Shown: one piece after another, positions 26,893 to 35,459 of the stretch
Layout of the letters: each line of letters starts with the position of its first letter
Position numbering within the stretch: the stretch's first letter is position 1
Assembly: GCA_963700865.1 (NCBI GenBank)
Contig: CAVOZC010000018.1
Location: 868,001-932,000, forward strand
Direction: 5' to 3'
Length of the DNA stretch: 64,000 nucleotides
Source: CAVOGJ01 sp963700865
GTDB lineage: Bacteria; Planctomycetota; Planctomycetia; Pirellulales; Pirellulaceae
Notes under the pieces: model-generated
What the model was told of the DNA's origin: nothing
The model's input: only the letters and a program-made list of their open reading frames with translations
The model's database searches: none
Translations under genes and position numbers: made by a program

Positions 26893-29054
26893 ATGGCAGC
26901 ACAAAAAACCCTCACCCTGTCGTGGCCCGAGCCGGATATCGCCTTGCTCACCATCGACTTGCCCGACCGGGGAGCCAATGTGCTCTCCCGTGCGGTGCTG
27001 CTGGAATTGGCGGCGGAACTCGATACGCTGGAGCTGCGCACCGATCTCGCCGGCTTGATCCTCATTTCCGGCAAGCCGGGACAGTTCGTGGCGGGAGCCG
27101 ACCTGCGGGAATTCGCCGCTTCCATCGACATTCCGGCAGCCGAAACCGAACATTTCTGCCGGCAAGGCCAGGGACTATTCGCGCGACTCTCCGCGACGCC
27201 TTATGTGACGGTCGCCGCCATCGAGGGTATTTGCGTGGGAGGCGGCGCCGAATTGGCTGCCTGGTGCGATCGCCGGATCATGAGCGATCACCCCAAGACC
27301 GAATTCGGTTTCCCGGAAGTCAAATTGGGACTCTTCCCCGGCTGGGGGGGACGGTGCGTTCGCCCCGGATGGTGGGGCTGAGCAATGCGGTCGAGATGAT
27401 TACCGGTGGCAATTCCATCTCGCCGACGGAGGCGTATGCCATGGGCTGGGTCACCGACATCGTTCCCAGCGAGCAACTCTTGCCGGCGGCCATCAACCTC
27501 GTGCGCCTGGAAGGCGTGACCGGTGACTATCTGCGGGATCGAGTCGTCTGGGGCGGCAGCATCGACATCAGTCCCCAGGAACTCGGTTTCATTGGCGCGA
27601 CCGCCTCCGCGGTGATTCAGCAAGTTACCAAGGGACAGTATCCGGCTCCCATGCTGGCGCTGGAAACCATGATGAATGGCTCGTTCGTCGATAGCGAGGC
27701 GGCCTGTGCCTTGGAAGCGACCGGCATGGCAACGCTGTTTGGCTCGCCCGTGAACCGATCCCTGCTGAATATCTTCTTTCTCACGGATCGCAATAAGAAG
27801 GACACGGGCGTCGAAGATGTCTCGCAGACGCCAGGCAAAATTGGTTCGGTGGGGGTAATCGGAGCCGGCATCATGGGCGCTGGCATCGCCGCCGCGAACG
27901 TCAAACGCAATATTTTCGCCACCATTACGGATACGCGGCCTGAGGCCCTGGCCGATGGCGTCCAAAAAGTGCTGGATGAAGTCGCCTTCAACAAGACGAC
28001 TCGCGAAAAGGATTTGGAAAAAGTCATCGAATTCGCTCCGTTGCTCAACGGAACGGTGTCGACGGCCGAGGTGGCGGACTGCGATCTCGTCATCGAGGCG
28101 GTCGTGGAAAACAAAGATATCAAGCAACAGGTGTATAGCCAGCTTGAATCGCAAATGCGGCCGGAAGCCATCTTGGCCAGTAACACGTCGACGATTCCTA
28201 TCTCACAACTCGCCGCCGGACTGCAACGGCCCGAAAACTTCTGCGGCATCCATTTTTTCAATCCGGTTCGGAAGATGAAACTGGTTGAAGTGATTCGGGG
28301 CTCGGAAACGAGCGATCATACCGTGGCCACTGCCGTCGCCTACGCCAAGCGGATCGGCAAGATGCCTATCGTCGTCAACGATGGCCCGGGTTTCCTCGTC
28401 AATCGGTTGTTGATGCCTTACATGAACGAGGCCCTGGAGCTGGTTCGCGAGGGTGCGCCCATCAAGGATGTCGAGAACGCTGCCAAAAAATTCGGTATGC
28501 CGATGGGACCCATCGCGCTGTACGACATGGTGGGACTCGACACGGCCGTCTACGCGGGTAAAGTTCTCGTCGAGGCGTTTCCGGAAAGGTTTAGTGGTAA
28601 TCCCATCCTGCCGGCGCTCGTCAAGGCGGGCCGCTTGGGACAAAAGTCAGGCTTGGGTTTCTATTCCTATCACAACAAGAAAAAGAAAGCCGTTCCGGAT
28701 CCCGAGCTCGATCGCTTCCTGCAGCCGCATCTTCGATCGGCCCCCAAGGACTTCGGCAAGAACGAGCTGACCGATCGGCTCTTCTTATCGATGCTGGTCG
28801 AGGCCACACGTATTCTTGAGGAACACCTGGTCCGCGATCCGCGGGATATTGACTTGGGCCTGATCTTTGGCATCGGTTTCCCGCCCTTTAAAGGGGGCCT
28901 CCTCTTCTGGGCGGATACGATCGGTCTCGCGAAAATTGTGGAGACGATGAAGGCGTACGAGGGATTGGGGGAACGATATCAGCCGACTGCCTTGTTGATC
29001 GAGTTGGCGGCCAGCGGAGGCACATTTTACGGCCAATCGGCCCACGGAGCATAA
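26893..29054 (+). CDS. FadJ/FadB-like multifunctional enoyl-CoA hydratase / 3-hydroxyacyl-CoA dehydrogenase, frameshifted
   Basis: About 720 residues once a missing G is restored in the G-run at 27344-27350 (seven G present, eight needed to read GWGGTVRSPRMVGL). The N-terminal crotonase domain is read in one frame (GQFVAGADLREF; ICVGGGAELAAWCDRRIMS; FGFPEVKLGLFPG). The NAD-binding dehydrogenase (VGVIGAGIMGAGIAAANVK; ASNTSTIPIS; GIHFFNPVRKMKLVEVI) and its C-terminal halves are read in the other. It catalyses hydration and NAD-dependent oxidation in fatty acid beta-oxidation. Start at 26893 with TGGAGA upstream; 26860 is in frame too. The thiolase starts two bases after its stop, the classical FadB-FadA arrangement. 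Confidence 0.88.
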
Positions 29055-29055
29055 C

Positions 29056-30213
29056 ATGGAAAACGCAGTGGTGGTGGATTGTGTGCGGACCGCGATTGGT
29101 CGCTCCCAAAAGGATCGCGGCTATTTTCGCCACGTGCGCAGTGATGATCTGGCGGTAGCCTGCGTCAAGTCACTTTTGCAGCGCACCGGAATCGATCCTC
29201 AAGAGATTGAGGATGTTCTCATGGGCAATACGCAGCAAACCAAGGAGCAGGGTCTGAATGTCGGTCGCACGATCGGTCTGATGGCCGGTTTGCCGGTGGA
29301 AGCGGGAGGTGCCACGATCAACCGTCTGTGCGGCAGCAGTTTGCAAGCCCTCAATCAGGCCGCCCACGCGGTGATGGCGGGCTGCGAAAACGTGCAGATT
29401 GTCGGCGGGCTGGAGCATATGCAACACCTGCCGATGGATCACGGGCTGGATCTCAATCCCAAACTGTTCCACCGCACGTCGAAGGCCGCACTCCTGATGG
29501 GGGTGACGGCCGAATTCCTGGCGCAGACGCAGGGGATTTCACGACACGATCAGGACCTGTTCGCACTCCGTAGCCATCAGTTGGCGGCGGCCGCCCAGGA
29601 CGCCGGAGAGTTCACGCCAGAGATCGTTCCCGTGCTGGGCAACGACGAGGACGGTAAGAAGATCCTGGTGACCCGTGATCAGTGTGTTCGAAGTGATACC
29701 AGCCTGGAGGCCTTGGCGGCACTCGAACCGGCCTTCATGCCTAAAATGGGGACGGTCACGGCTGGCAACAGTTCCCCCTTGAGCGACGGTGCCGCCGGTA
29801 TGCTGGTGATGTCGGAGGAAAAGGCCCGACTGCTGGGCCTGACCCCCTTGGTGCGTATTCGCGCGACCGCGGTAGCCGGTGTCGAACCTTCCGCCATGGG
29901 GACCGGACCCGTTCCCGCCACCGAAAAGGCGCTGCGGCGAGCCGGGCTGGTTCTCTCCGATATCGATCTGATCGAATTGAACGAGGCGTTTGCGGCTCAA
30001 GTCCTGGCGTGTGTGCGAGCTCTAAAAATCGACGAAACGAAACTCAATGTCCGTGGTGGATCGATCGCCATCGGCCATCCGTTGGGGGCCAGCGGGGCCC
30101 GTATCGCCACGACGCTGATCCATGCCATGGTCGACCGGGGCGCGACGTTGGGGCTCGCCACCATGTGCATCGGATTAGGACAAGGAATTGCCACGGTCTT
30201 CGAGCGCGTCTAG
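29056..30213 (+). CDS. fadA: acetyl-CoA acyltransferase (3-ketoacyl-CoA thiolase)
   Basis: 385 residues, standard thiolase length. Motifs: VVVDCVRTAIGRS start; active-site Cys in INRLCGSSLQALNQAA (about residue 93); GGLEHMQH; NSSPLSDGAAGMLVMS; ELNEAFAAQVLA; GGSIAIGHPLGASGARI (catalytic His); and CIGLGQGIATVFE (second catalytic Cys). It cleaves 3-ketoacyl-CoA with CoA to acetyl-CoA, the last beta-oxidation step, working with the multifunctional enzyme encoded immediately upstream (the genes are separated by one base). The stop overlaps a palindromic intergenic repeat. Confidence 0.94.
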   Translation: MENAVVVDCVRTAIGRSQKDRGYFRHVRSDDLAVACVKSLLQRTGIDPQEIEDVLMGNTQQTKEQGLNVGRTIGLMAGLPVEAGGATINRLCGSSLQALNQAAHAVMAGCENVQIVGGLEHMQHLPMDHGLDLNPKLFHRTSKAALLMGVTAEFLAQTQGISRHDQDLFALRSHQLAAAAQDAGEFTPEIVPVLGNDEDGKKILVTRDQCVRSDTSLEALAALEPAFMPKMGTVTAGNSSPLSDGAAGMLVMSEEKARLLGLTPLVRIRATAVAGVEPSAMGTGPVPATEKALRRAGLVLSDIDLIELNEAFAAQVLACVRALKIDETKLNVRGGSIAIGHPLGASGARIATTLIHAMVDRGATLGLATMCIGLGQGIATVFERV

Positions 30214-30305
30214 GTGGGACAGGCAGCAAGCCTGTCATTGGGATGAATAGCGTATGTGCGGGAATTGAGAACAGAAAGCCATGACAGGCTGGAAGCCTAT
30301 CCCAC
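30213..30305. repeat. imperfect palindromic intergenic repeat after fadA
   Basis: GTGGGACAGGC...AGCCTGTC at the left and GACAGGCTGG...CCTATCCCAC at the right form a long inverted repeat around a ~40-base middle. Elements with this 'GGGACAGGCTtccAGCCTGTC' theme are, to my knowledge, scattered between genes in many planctomycete genomes. It may double as a transcription terminator for the fad operon. After it, 30306-30479 shows nothing recognisable. Confidence 0.55.
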
Positions 30306-30479
30306 GACCACAACCCGCATAATCGGCCCAACCGTTCCCTGTCGGCTGGGAATCTCACGGCTACTTCCGCCGTTCCGGCTCGAGCGAAGTAAGTTTTCCC
30401 AGGAGCACGTTGCCTTTTTACCTCCTGCGGAGGCCCATCCATCGGCCGTCGCCCTGCCCGACCTTCGAGAGCCAACGCG

Positions 30480-31355
30480 ATGGCCACATGTACGCTGGTG
30501 GTTCCCTGCTTCAATGAAGCGCAACGACTGGATACCAATGCCTGTCGGCAGTTCACCCTGCGGCACTCGGGCTGCCGGCTCTTGTTCGTGGACGATTGCA
30601 GTACCGACGAGACACGGGACGTGCTTACAGCGCTCGACCTGAGCGATGAACAGTGTTCGTTACTGGCTTTGCCTCGAAATGGCGGCAAGGCCGCGGCAGT
30701 GCGAGCCGGTATGTTGCGGGCCATGGCTGCGGATTGCCAATATGTCGGCTATTGGGATGCGGACCTGGCCACTCCACTCGACGCGGTCCCCGAATTCCTT
30801 GCCCAGTTCGCCGCCCATCCTGAGTTGCAACTGGTCTGTGGCGCCCGCGTGCAGTTGTTGGGCCGCCACATCGAACGCCAACCGCTCAGGCATTACCTGG
30901 GCCGTTTATTCGCCACCGTGGCCTCGCACGTGTTGCGACTGCCGATCTACGATACGCAATGCGGCGCCAAAATCTTTCGCAATAACGCGGAAACTCGACA
31001 TCTGTTCGCGGCTCCGTTTCGCACGAACTGGGTCTTTGATGTCGAACTCCTCGCCCGGATGTGGGAATATCGAGCACGGCACGCCCTGCCGCATCCGGCC
31101 GAGGCCATCTACGAATTGCCATTGAAGTGCTGGCGCGACGTGGCTGGCTCGAAGGTCCGCCCGACTGACTTTGTCCACTCGTTGGCACAACTTTTGGATA
31201 TCCGTCAAACCTATCGGCCATCCCGCTCCGCTGCCCGTTGGCAGCGGGCCATGGAGCGCCAACATCAGTCAGCGCGGCCGAGCCAGGAAACGGTCCATCC
31301 GGTCGCGGCGAGCCGTTCGGACGGTCCCAATGCGCTCGAGGAAGTCAACGCATGA
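30480..31355 (+). CDS. family 2 glycosyltransferase (dolichyl-/polyprenyl-phosphate hexose synthase-like)
   Basis: 291 residues. GT-A fold signatures: CTLVVPCFNEAQRL at the N-terminus, CRLLFVDDCSTDETRDVL (DD near 38), LLALPRNGGKAAAVRAGM, and YVGYWDADLATPLDAVPEF (DxD metal site). The pattern, including YDTQCGAKIFR and FDVELLARMWEY, matches polyprenyl-phosphate glucose/mannose synthases. Those load a sugar on a lipid carrier for use by GT39/GT83-type enzymes on the other side of the membrane. There is no C-terminal membrane helix. It overlaps the following glycosyltransferase (ATGA), so the two likely form donor-maker and user. Confidence 0.85.
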   Translation: MATCTLVVPCFNEAQRLDTNACRQFTLRHSGCRLLFVDDCSTDETRDVLTALDLSDEQCSLLALPRNGGKAAAVRAGMLRAMAADCQYVGYWDADLATPLDAVPEFLAQFAAHPELQLVCGARVQLLGRHIERQPLRHYLGRLFATVASHVLRLPIYDTQCGAKIFRNNAETRHLFAAPFRTNWVFDVELLARMWEYRARHALPHPAEAIYELPLKCWRDVAGSKVRPTDFVHSLAQLLDIRQTYRPSRSAARWQRAMERQHQSARPSQETVHPVAASRSDGPNALEEVNA

Positions 31356-32982
31356 TACGATTGACGGCTACGCAGGGCGGTGGGGACGGCAAGCGGCGCG
31401 TTTTGGGCGTTCGTGGCCTTACTGACGGTTGGCTGGCTGATGGTGGTCTGCGTGGCGGACGATTTTGGAATCAGCTGGGACGAGTCGGTGCAAGCCGAGT
31501 ATGCGGAGCGCGTCTGGAACTACTTTGCCACGGGCGGACAGGATCGGGCCTGCAACGAATATCTCGACTTGAAGTATTACGGTCCGACCGTCGATTTGGC
31601 GGCGGTCGCCCTCTATCGCCACTTCCCGGCAGACAAGTTCACGATTCGTCACTTGGCTAGCGCGCTGCTGGGACTGTTAACGCTCGTGCCACTTTATGGA
31701 CTGGCTCGACTGGTGGGCCGACCTTGGCTGGGCGTTATCGCCGGGATCGCACTACTGCTACTGCCGCGATTTGTGGGTCACGCCTTTGTGAACTCGAAGG
31801 ATATTCCATTTGCCTGCCTGTTTGCCTGGTCGATGTGGGCGATGACCAGTTATTTTGTCGCCGATCGTCGTGGCTGGCGGCATGTGATGGCCTGTGGAAC
31901 TTGCCTCGGACTTCTCGCGGCCATCCGCCCGGGGGGATGGATTATGATGTCCATCCTGTTCTCCTTGCTCCTCGTATTCGCCGATTATTTCCAACGCCGA
32001 CGGGCGCACACGGAAAGCCAGCACGGAACGCAGATGGCCGCGCTGCTCGGGCTGGCCTGGTTGGTGATGGTGTCCCTTTGGCCCTGGGCGCATGAGAACA
32101 TTTTCTCTCATCCGATTCAGGCCATGCAGGTGGCAAGTAGTTTTCCCTTGCGGATTCCCGTGCTCTTCGAGGGGCACGAAACGATCAGCACCGAACTGCC
32201 TCGCCACTACCTGCCCAAGTACCTGCTGATGACGGTGCCGACATTTATCAGCGGGCTGGCGGTGCTCGGGTTCGTCTGGTCCCTGTTTCGTCAGTGGCGG
32301 GACCGCTTTGGTCAGGCAACCTTCGTGCTGTTCGCGCTCCAGATTCTGGCTGCTCCTGCCGCTGGCGCTGTATTTCGTGAAAAAGCCGAATGTCTATGAC
32401 GGCATGCGGCATTTTCTCTTCCTCTTGCCTTGCGTGGCGATGTGGGCGGCTCTCGGAGTCGCCGCCGTGTGGGAGTGCTGGCCATCGCGGGCGGGACGGA
32501 TCGCTACCATCTTCCTACTCTCGCTGCTCTCCATCGGTGCGTGTCGAGACATCGTGCGGCTGCATCCTTATCAGATTGCCTATTTCAATCAAACCGTGGG
32601 GGGACTGGCCGGTGCGGAAGGAGTGTATGAAACCGAGTATTGGGTCACCAGTTATCGCGAAGCCATCGAGTGGATTGTGGCAAGATCCAAGCCAGATCGG
32701 CCGATCCGCATCCTGGTAGCCGCTAATGAGCACTCGCGGACTTGCGCCGAATTCTATTGTCCCAACCACATCAAGATCGAGATCGTCGATTCCTTTGGCC
32801 ATGATGGACCGCTGCCCGCCGGGGTTGCTTATTATGTGGGTACCTACCGGAGTGGCATGAGCCGCAATTTTCCCGAGGCACCGATCGTGAAAGCGATCGG
32901 TCGCGATGGGGCCGTATTCACGGTCATTCGGCAAGCCGCGACCGGCGGCGAACCGTCTGCCGAGCTGGCGCGGGCCAAATAA
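31352..32982 (+). CDS. GT39-like (PMT-type) membrane glycosyltransferase, frameshifted
   Basis: Integral membrane protein, about 542 residues after correction. The ATG at 31352 overlaps the GT2 stop, and dropping one G in the GGGG at about 31382-31385 joins MIRLTATQGGG to TASGAFWAFVALLTVG. A second break near 32336-32352 (one extra base) joins ...VLFALQI to WLLLPLALYFVKK. If the first break is real, a GTG at 31380 is the start. The N-terminal luminal loop DDFGISWDESVQAEY holds the acidic pair typical of lipid-linked-sugar glycosyltransferases. About ten hydrophobic helices follow, plus a C-terminal soluble part (YEAEYWVTSYREA-like YETEYWVTSYREA). It probably transfers the sugar made available by the upstream enzyme to a protein or lipid in the periplasm. 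Confidence 0.7.
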
Positions 32983-33067
32983 CGTCGCCGGCCAAGGTGG
33001 TTCGAGCCGACTGGTCAGCCAGGCTCGTTGCCGTACAATCCTGGTGTCGAGCCTCCAGGAGCTACCG

Positions 33068-33676
33068 ATGAATGTTCGCCGCACGCTGATACTGTCTGGC
33101 TGTGTCCTGTTCCTGTTCATGCCGCGCTGCGTCTGTGGCCAGTCCCCAGCAGCCACCTCGCCAACGGGGGAAAATCCCGTTTCCGCCGCCGATGACGTGG
33201 GCGTGGGTCGCCTGGCACCAGACTTTAAATTGTCAGACGTCGGTGAACGCTCGATCTCGCTATCCGACTATCGCGCGGATGGTAAGTCTGAAAGTGAAGG
33301 CCGCAATGTGGTGCTGGTGTTTGTGCGGGCTCACTGGTGACCCTTCTGCATGCGGCAGCTGGTTCAGCTGCAAGAGAACTACGCAAAATTCCAGGACCTT
33401 GATGCGGAAATCCTGGCCGTTTTTCGCGAAGAAGAAAAAGGCACCGAGGGACTGAAGCTGAGCCAGGAGCGAGTCAGGGCGTCATTTCCGTTCTTATGGG
33501 ACGCCGAGGCGAAACAAACCGCCGCCTACAGTCAGCAGGGATTCGACACGTACCTGATCGATAAGCGAGGGATCATTCGCGACCGCTTGAAGGGGATCAA
33601 GGTGCGGCGACCGACGGCCGAGCAGATTTTGAATGCCCTGCAAAAAGTCTCCGCGGTCGATGGCGCCAGTCCTTAA
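33068..33676 (+). CDS. secreted peroxiredoxin-like thioredoxin-fold protein, candidate selenoprotein (in-frame TGA)
   Basis: 202 residues if the TGA at 33338-33340 is read through; AGGAG stands six bases before the ATG. Signal peptide or lipoprotein-like start (LILSGCVLFLFMPRCVCG). The AhpC/TSA-type core is visible: VGRLAPDFKLSDVGERSISLSDYR, then VVLVFVRAHW-(TGA)-PFCMRQLVQLQ, where homologues have a CxxC (WCPFC) redox motif. It continues without a shift: ILAVFREE, FPFLWDAEAKQTAAYSQQGFDTYLIDKRGIIRDRLKG. The TGA replaces exactly the first redox cysteine, giving UxxC. A hairpin fitting the bacterial SECIS rules follows directly. Known from other lineages: selenocysteine at this site in thioredoxin-fold proteins. 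Inference here: a periplasmic peroxide or thiol reductase. Alternatives are a TGC-to-TGA mutation or read error. Confidence 0.75.
33338..33378 (+). promoter_or_regulatory. SECIS-like hairpin following the in-frame UGA
   Basis: After the UGA comes GCAGCTG (33355-33361), loop GTT (33362-33364), then CAGCTGC (33365-33371), a perfect 7-bp stem. The loop begins with G and starts 21 nt after the UGA, within the 16-37 nt reported for bacterial SECIS elements. TTCT (33344-33347) can add a lower stem with AGAA. Caveat: the stem is built from the repeated codons CAG CTG (Gln-Leu), so chance pairing is possible. Confidence 0.6.
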
Positions 33677-33699
33677 GTCGCGGACGTGGCACTCACGGA

Positions 33700-34092
33700 C
33701 TCCCTCCCCCCGCCAAGGCGGTGATTTGATCCGCGTTTCATTGGCCACAGGAGTTGGGGTTATCGGGCGAGGTCATTGGGAACGCGGAGCACGCGATCCG
33801 GATCAAATCACACCGCTTGGCGTGTGGGGAGGGTTGGGGAGGGGCTTCGTGAGCGTTGCGATGGGTCGTGGCGGCCGGGAGCGCCATTTTCGCGCTGCAA
33901 TGGAAGGCTTCATGAAGCGCCACGTTGTCCCCGCGGCGCCCCTCCCCAACCCTCCCCACCACGATTTGGCGGATTTCAGCAAACGCGTGCTGGTGGTGTG
34001 AGGCCGAATCGATCCCCACAGGCGCTCGGCGATGCCGCTGGCGCTCGGGTGTTGTTTGCGGAAATGCCAAATCCCGTGGGGGAGGGAGTTTG
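33700..34092. repeat. ~390-bp nested inverted-repeat element, copy 1
   Basis: Starts CTCCCTCCCCC and ends GGGGGAGGGAG, so the ends are inverted repeats. Inside, GGTGATTTGATCCG pairs with CGGATCAAATCAcACC. GTGGGGAGGGTTGGGGAGGG pairs with CCCTCCCCAACCCTCCCCAC further on. Reading frames of about 90 codons occur on both strands in all copies, but they follow the repeat structure and look spurious. Begins 24 bases after the selenoprotein candidate's stop. Confidence 0.85.
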
Positions 34093-34116
34093 TTGCGCGG
34101 CTGTCGGCCGGCTGAG

Positions 34117-34508
34117 CTCCCTCCCCCCGCCAAGGCGGTGATTTGATCCGCGTTTCATTGTCCACAGGAGTTGGGGTTATCGGGCGAGGTCATTGGGAAC
34201 GCGGAGCACGCGATCCGGATCAAATCACACCGCTTGGCGTGTGGGGAGGGTTGGGGAGGGGCTTCGTGAGCGTTGCGATGGGTCGTGGCGGCCGGGAGCG
34301 CCTTTTTCGCGCTGCAATGGAAGGCGTCATGAAGCGCCACGTTGTCCCCGCGGCTCCCCTCCCCAACCCTCCCCACCACGATTTGGCGGATTTCAGCAAA
34401 CGCGTCCTGGTGGTGTGATGCTGAATCGATCCCCACAGGCGCTCGGCGATGCCGCTGGCGCTCGTGTGTTGTTTGCGGAAATGCCAAATCCCGTGGGGGA
34501 GGGAGTTT
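34117..34508. repeat. ~390-bp nested inverted-repeat element, copy 2
   Basis: Almost identical to copy 1, with only scattered single-base differences (for example GCGCCATTTT versus GCGCCTTTTT), and separated from it by 24 bases. It lies immediately upstream of the DUF559 gene, same orientation as copies 1 and 3. Confidence 0.85.
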
Positions 34509-34574
34509 TATGGGGCGACGGAGTTTGTTATTTTTCCATGGTTGGCCCATCGATCACCCACCCGACGGATCGAC

Positions 34575-34928
34575 ATGTCTCGCCATCGTCACCCTCATCG
34601 TCAGCGGGCCCGCGACCTGCGCAATCATCCGACCGAGGCGGAATACAAACTGTGGGGATACTTGCGGGCTCGCCAGTTTGGCAACGTCAAATTTCGCCGC
34701 CAAGCGCCCATCGGGAATTACATCGTTGATTTTGTGTCTTATGAGCGCCGCTTGATCATCGAATTGGATGGCGAACAGCATGCGGAGCAACAGGTCTATG
34801 ATGCGCAGCGCACGGAGTGGCTGGAATCACAGGGCTTTACGGTGGTACGGTTTTGGAATGCCGACGTCTTCGAGAATATCGATGGCGTCTTGACGGTCCT
34901 TGCCAGTAGGCTTGGCCTGCCCGACTAA
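34575..34928 (+). CDS. DUF559 protein (Vsr/restriction-endonuclease-like fold)
   Basis: 117 residues. DUF559 signatures: RARDLRNHPTEAEYKLWGYLRARQ, KFRRQAPIGNYIVDFVSYERRLIIELDGEQHAEQ, and WLESQGFTVVRFWNADVFENIDGVL. The family shares the Vsr-like nuclease fold; the ExxxLW Glu, the VDF Asp and the ELDG Glu/Asp are the likely metal-site residues. Biochemical function is not established to my knowledge. The gene stands alone between copies 2 and 3 of the ~390-bp repeat (about 66 and 36 bases away), which suggests a link between nuclease and repeat. Start at 34575 is the first Met of the conserved part; an upstream in-frame extension runs into the repeat. Confidence 0.85.
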   Translation: MSRHRHPHRQRARDLRNHPTEAEYKLWGYLRARQFGNVKFRRQAPIGNYIVDFVSYERRLIIELDGEQHAEQQVYDAQRTEWLESQGFTVVRFWNADVFENIDGVLTVLASRLGLPD

Positions 34929-34963
34929 CGTTGGCCTCATCATTTCGCTTGCCACGGACAAGC

Positions 34964-35354
34964 TCCCTCCCCCCGCCAAGGCGGTGATTTGATCCGCGTT
35001 TCATTGGCCACAGGAGTTGGGGTTATCGGGCGAGGTCCTAGGGAACGTGGAGCACGCGATCCGGATCAAATCACACCGCTTGGCGTGTGGGGAGGGTTGG
35101 GGAGGGGCTTCGTGAGCGTTGCGATGGGTCGTGGCGGCCGGGAGCGCCTTTTTCGCGCTGCAATGGAAGGCTTCATGAAGCGCCACGTTGTCCCCGCGGC
35201 TCCCCTCCCCAACCCTCCCCACCACGATTTGGCGGATTTCAGCAAACGCGTGCTGGTGGTGTGAGGCCGAATCGATCCCCACAGGCGCTCGGCGATGCCG
35301 CTGGCGCTCGTGTGTTGTTTGCGGAAATGCCAAATCCCGTGGGGGAGGGAGTTT
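34964..35354. repeat. ~390-bp nested inverted-repeat element, copy 3
   Basis: Same length, orientation and ends as copies 1 and 2, with a few substitutions (GAGGTCCTAGGGAACGTGG where the others have GAGGTCATTGGGAACGCGG). It closes the repeat-DUF559-repeat unit. About 105 bases separate it from the prolyl oligopeptidase gene. Confidence 0.85.
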
Positions 35355-35459
35355 GTTGCACTAAGGCTTGACGAACATCCTGGCAAACTGCCTAATCTTT
35401 AGGTTCTTTCGTTTGTTCTCTCAGCAATTCCCACGCGATCACCCGCACGAGGTTTTTCC

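Noticed and set aside
33338..33340. Plain nonsense mutation making two short genes from the peroxiredoxin-like gene
   Set aside because: The stop sits exactly on the redox Cys and is followed by a SECIS-like hairpin, with no other damage in the frame. Not excluded, but less likely than selenocysteine.
33722..35264. Open frames of ~91-131 codons on both strands inside the three ~390-bp repeats
   Set aside because: They recur only because the DNA repeat recurs. Composition follows the palindromic G/C tracts and no ribosome sites or family matches are seen.
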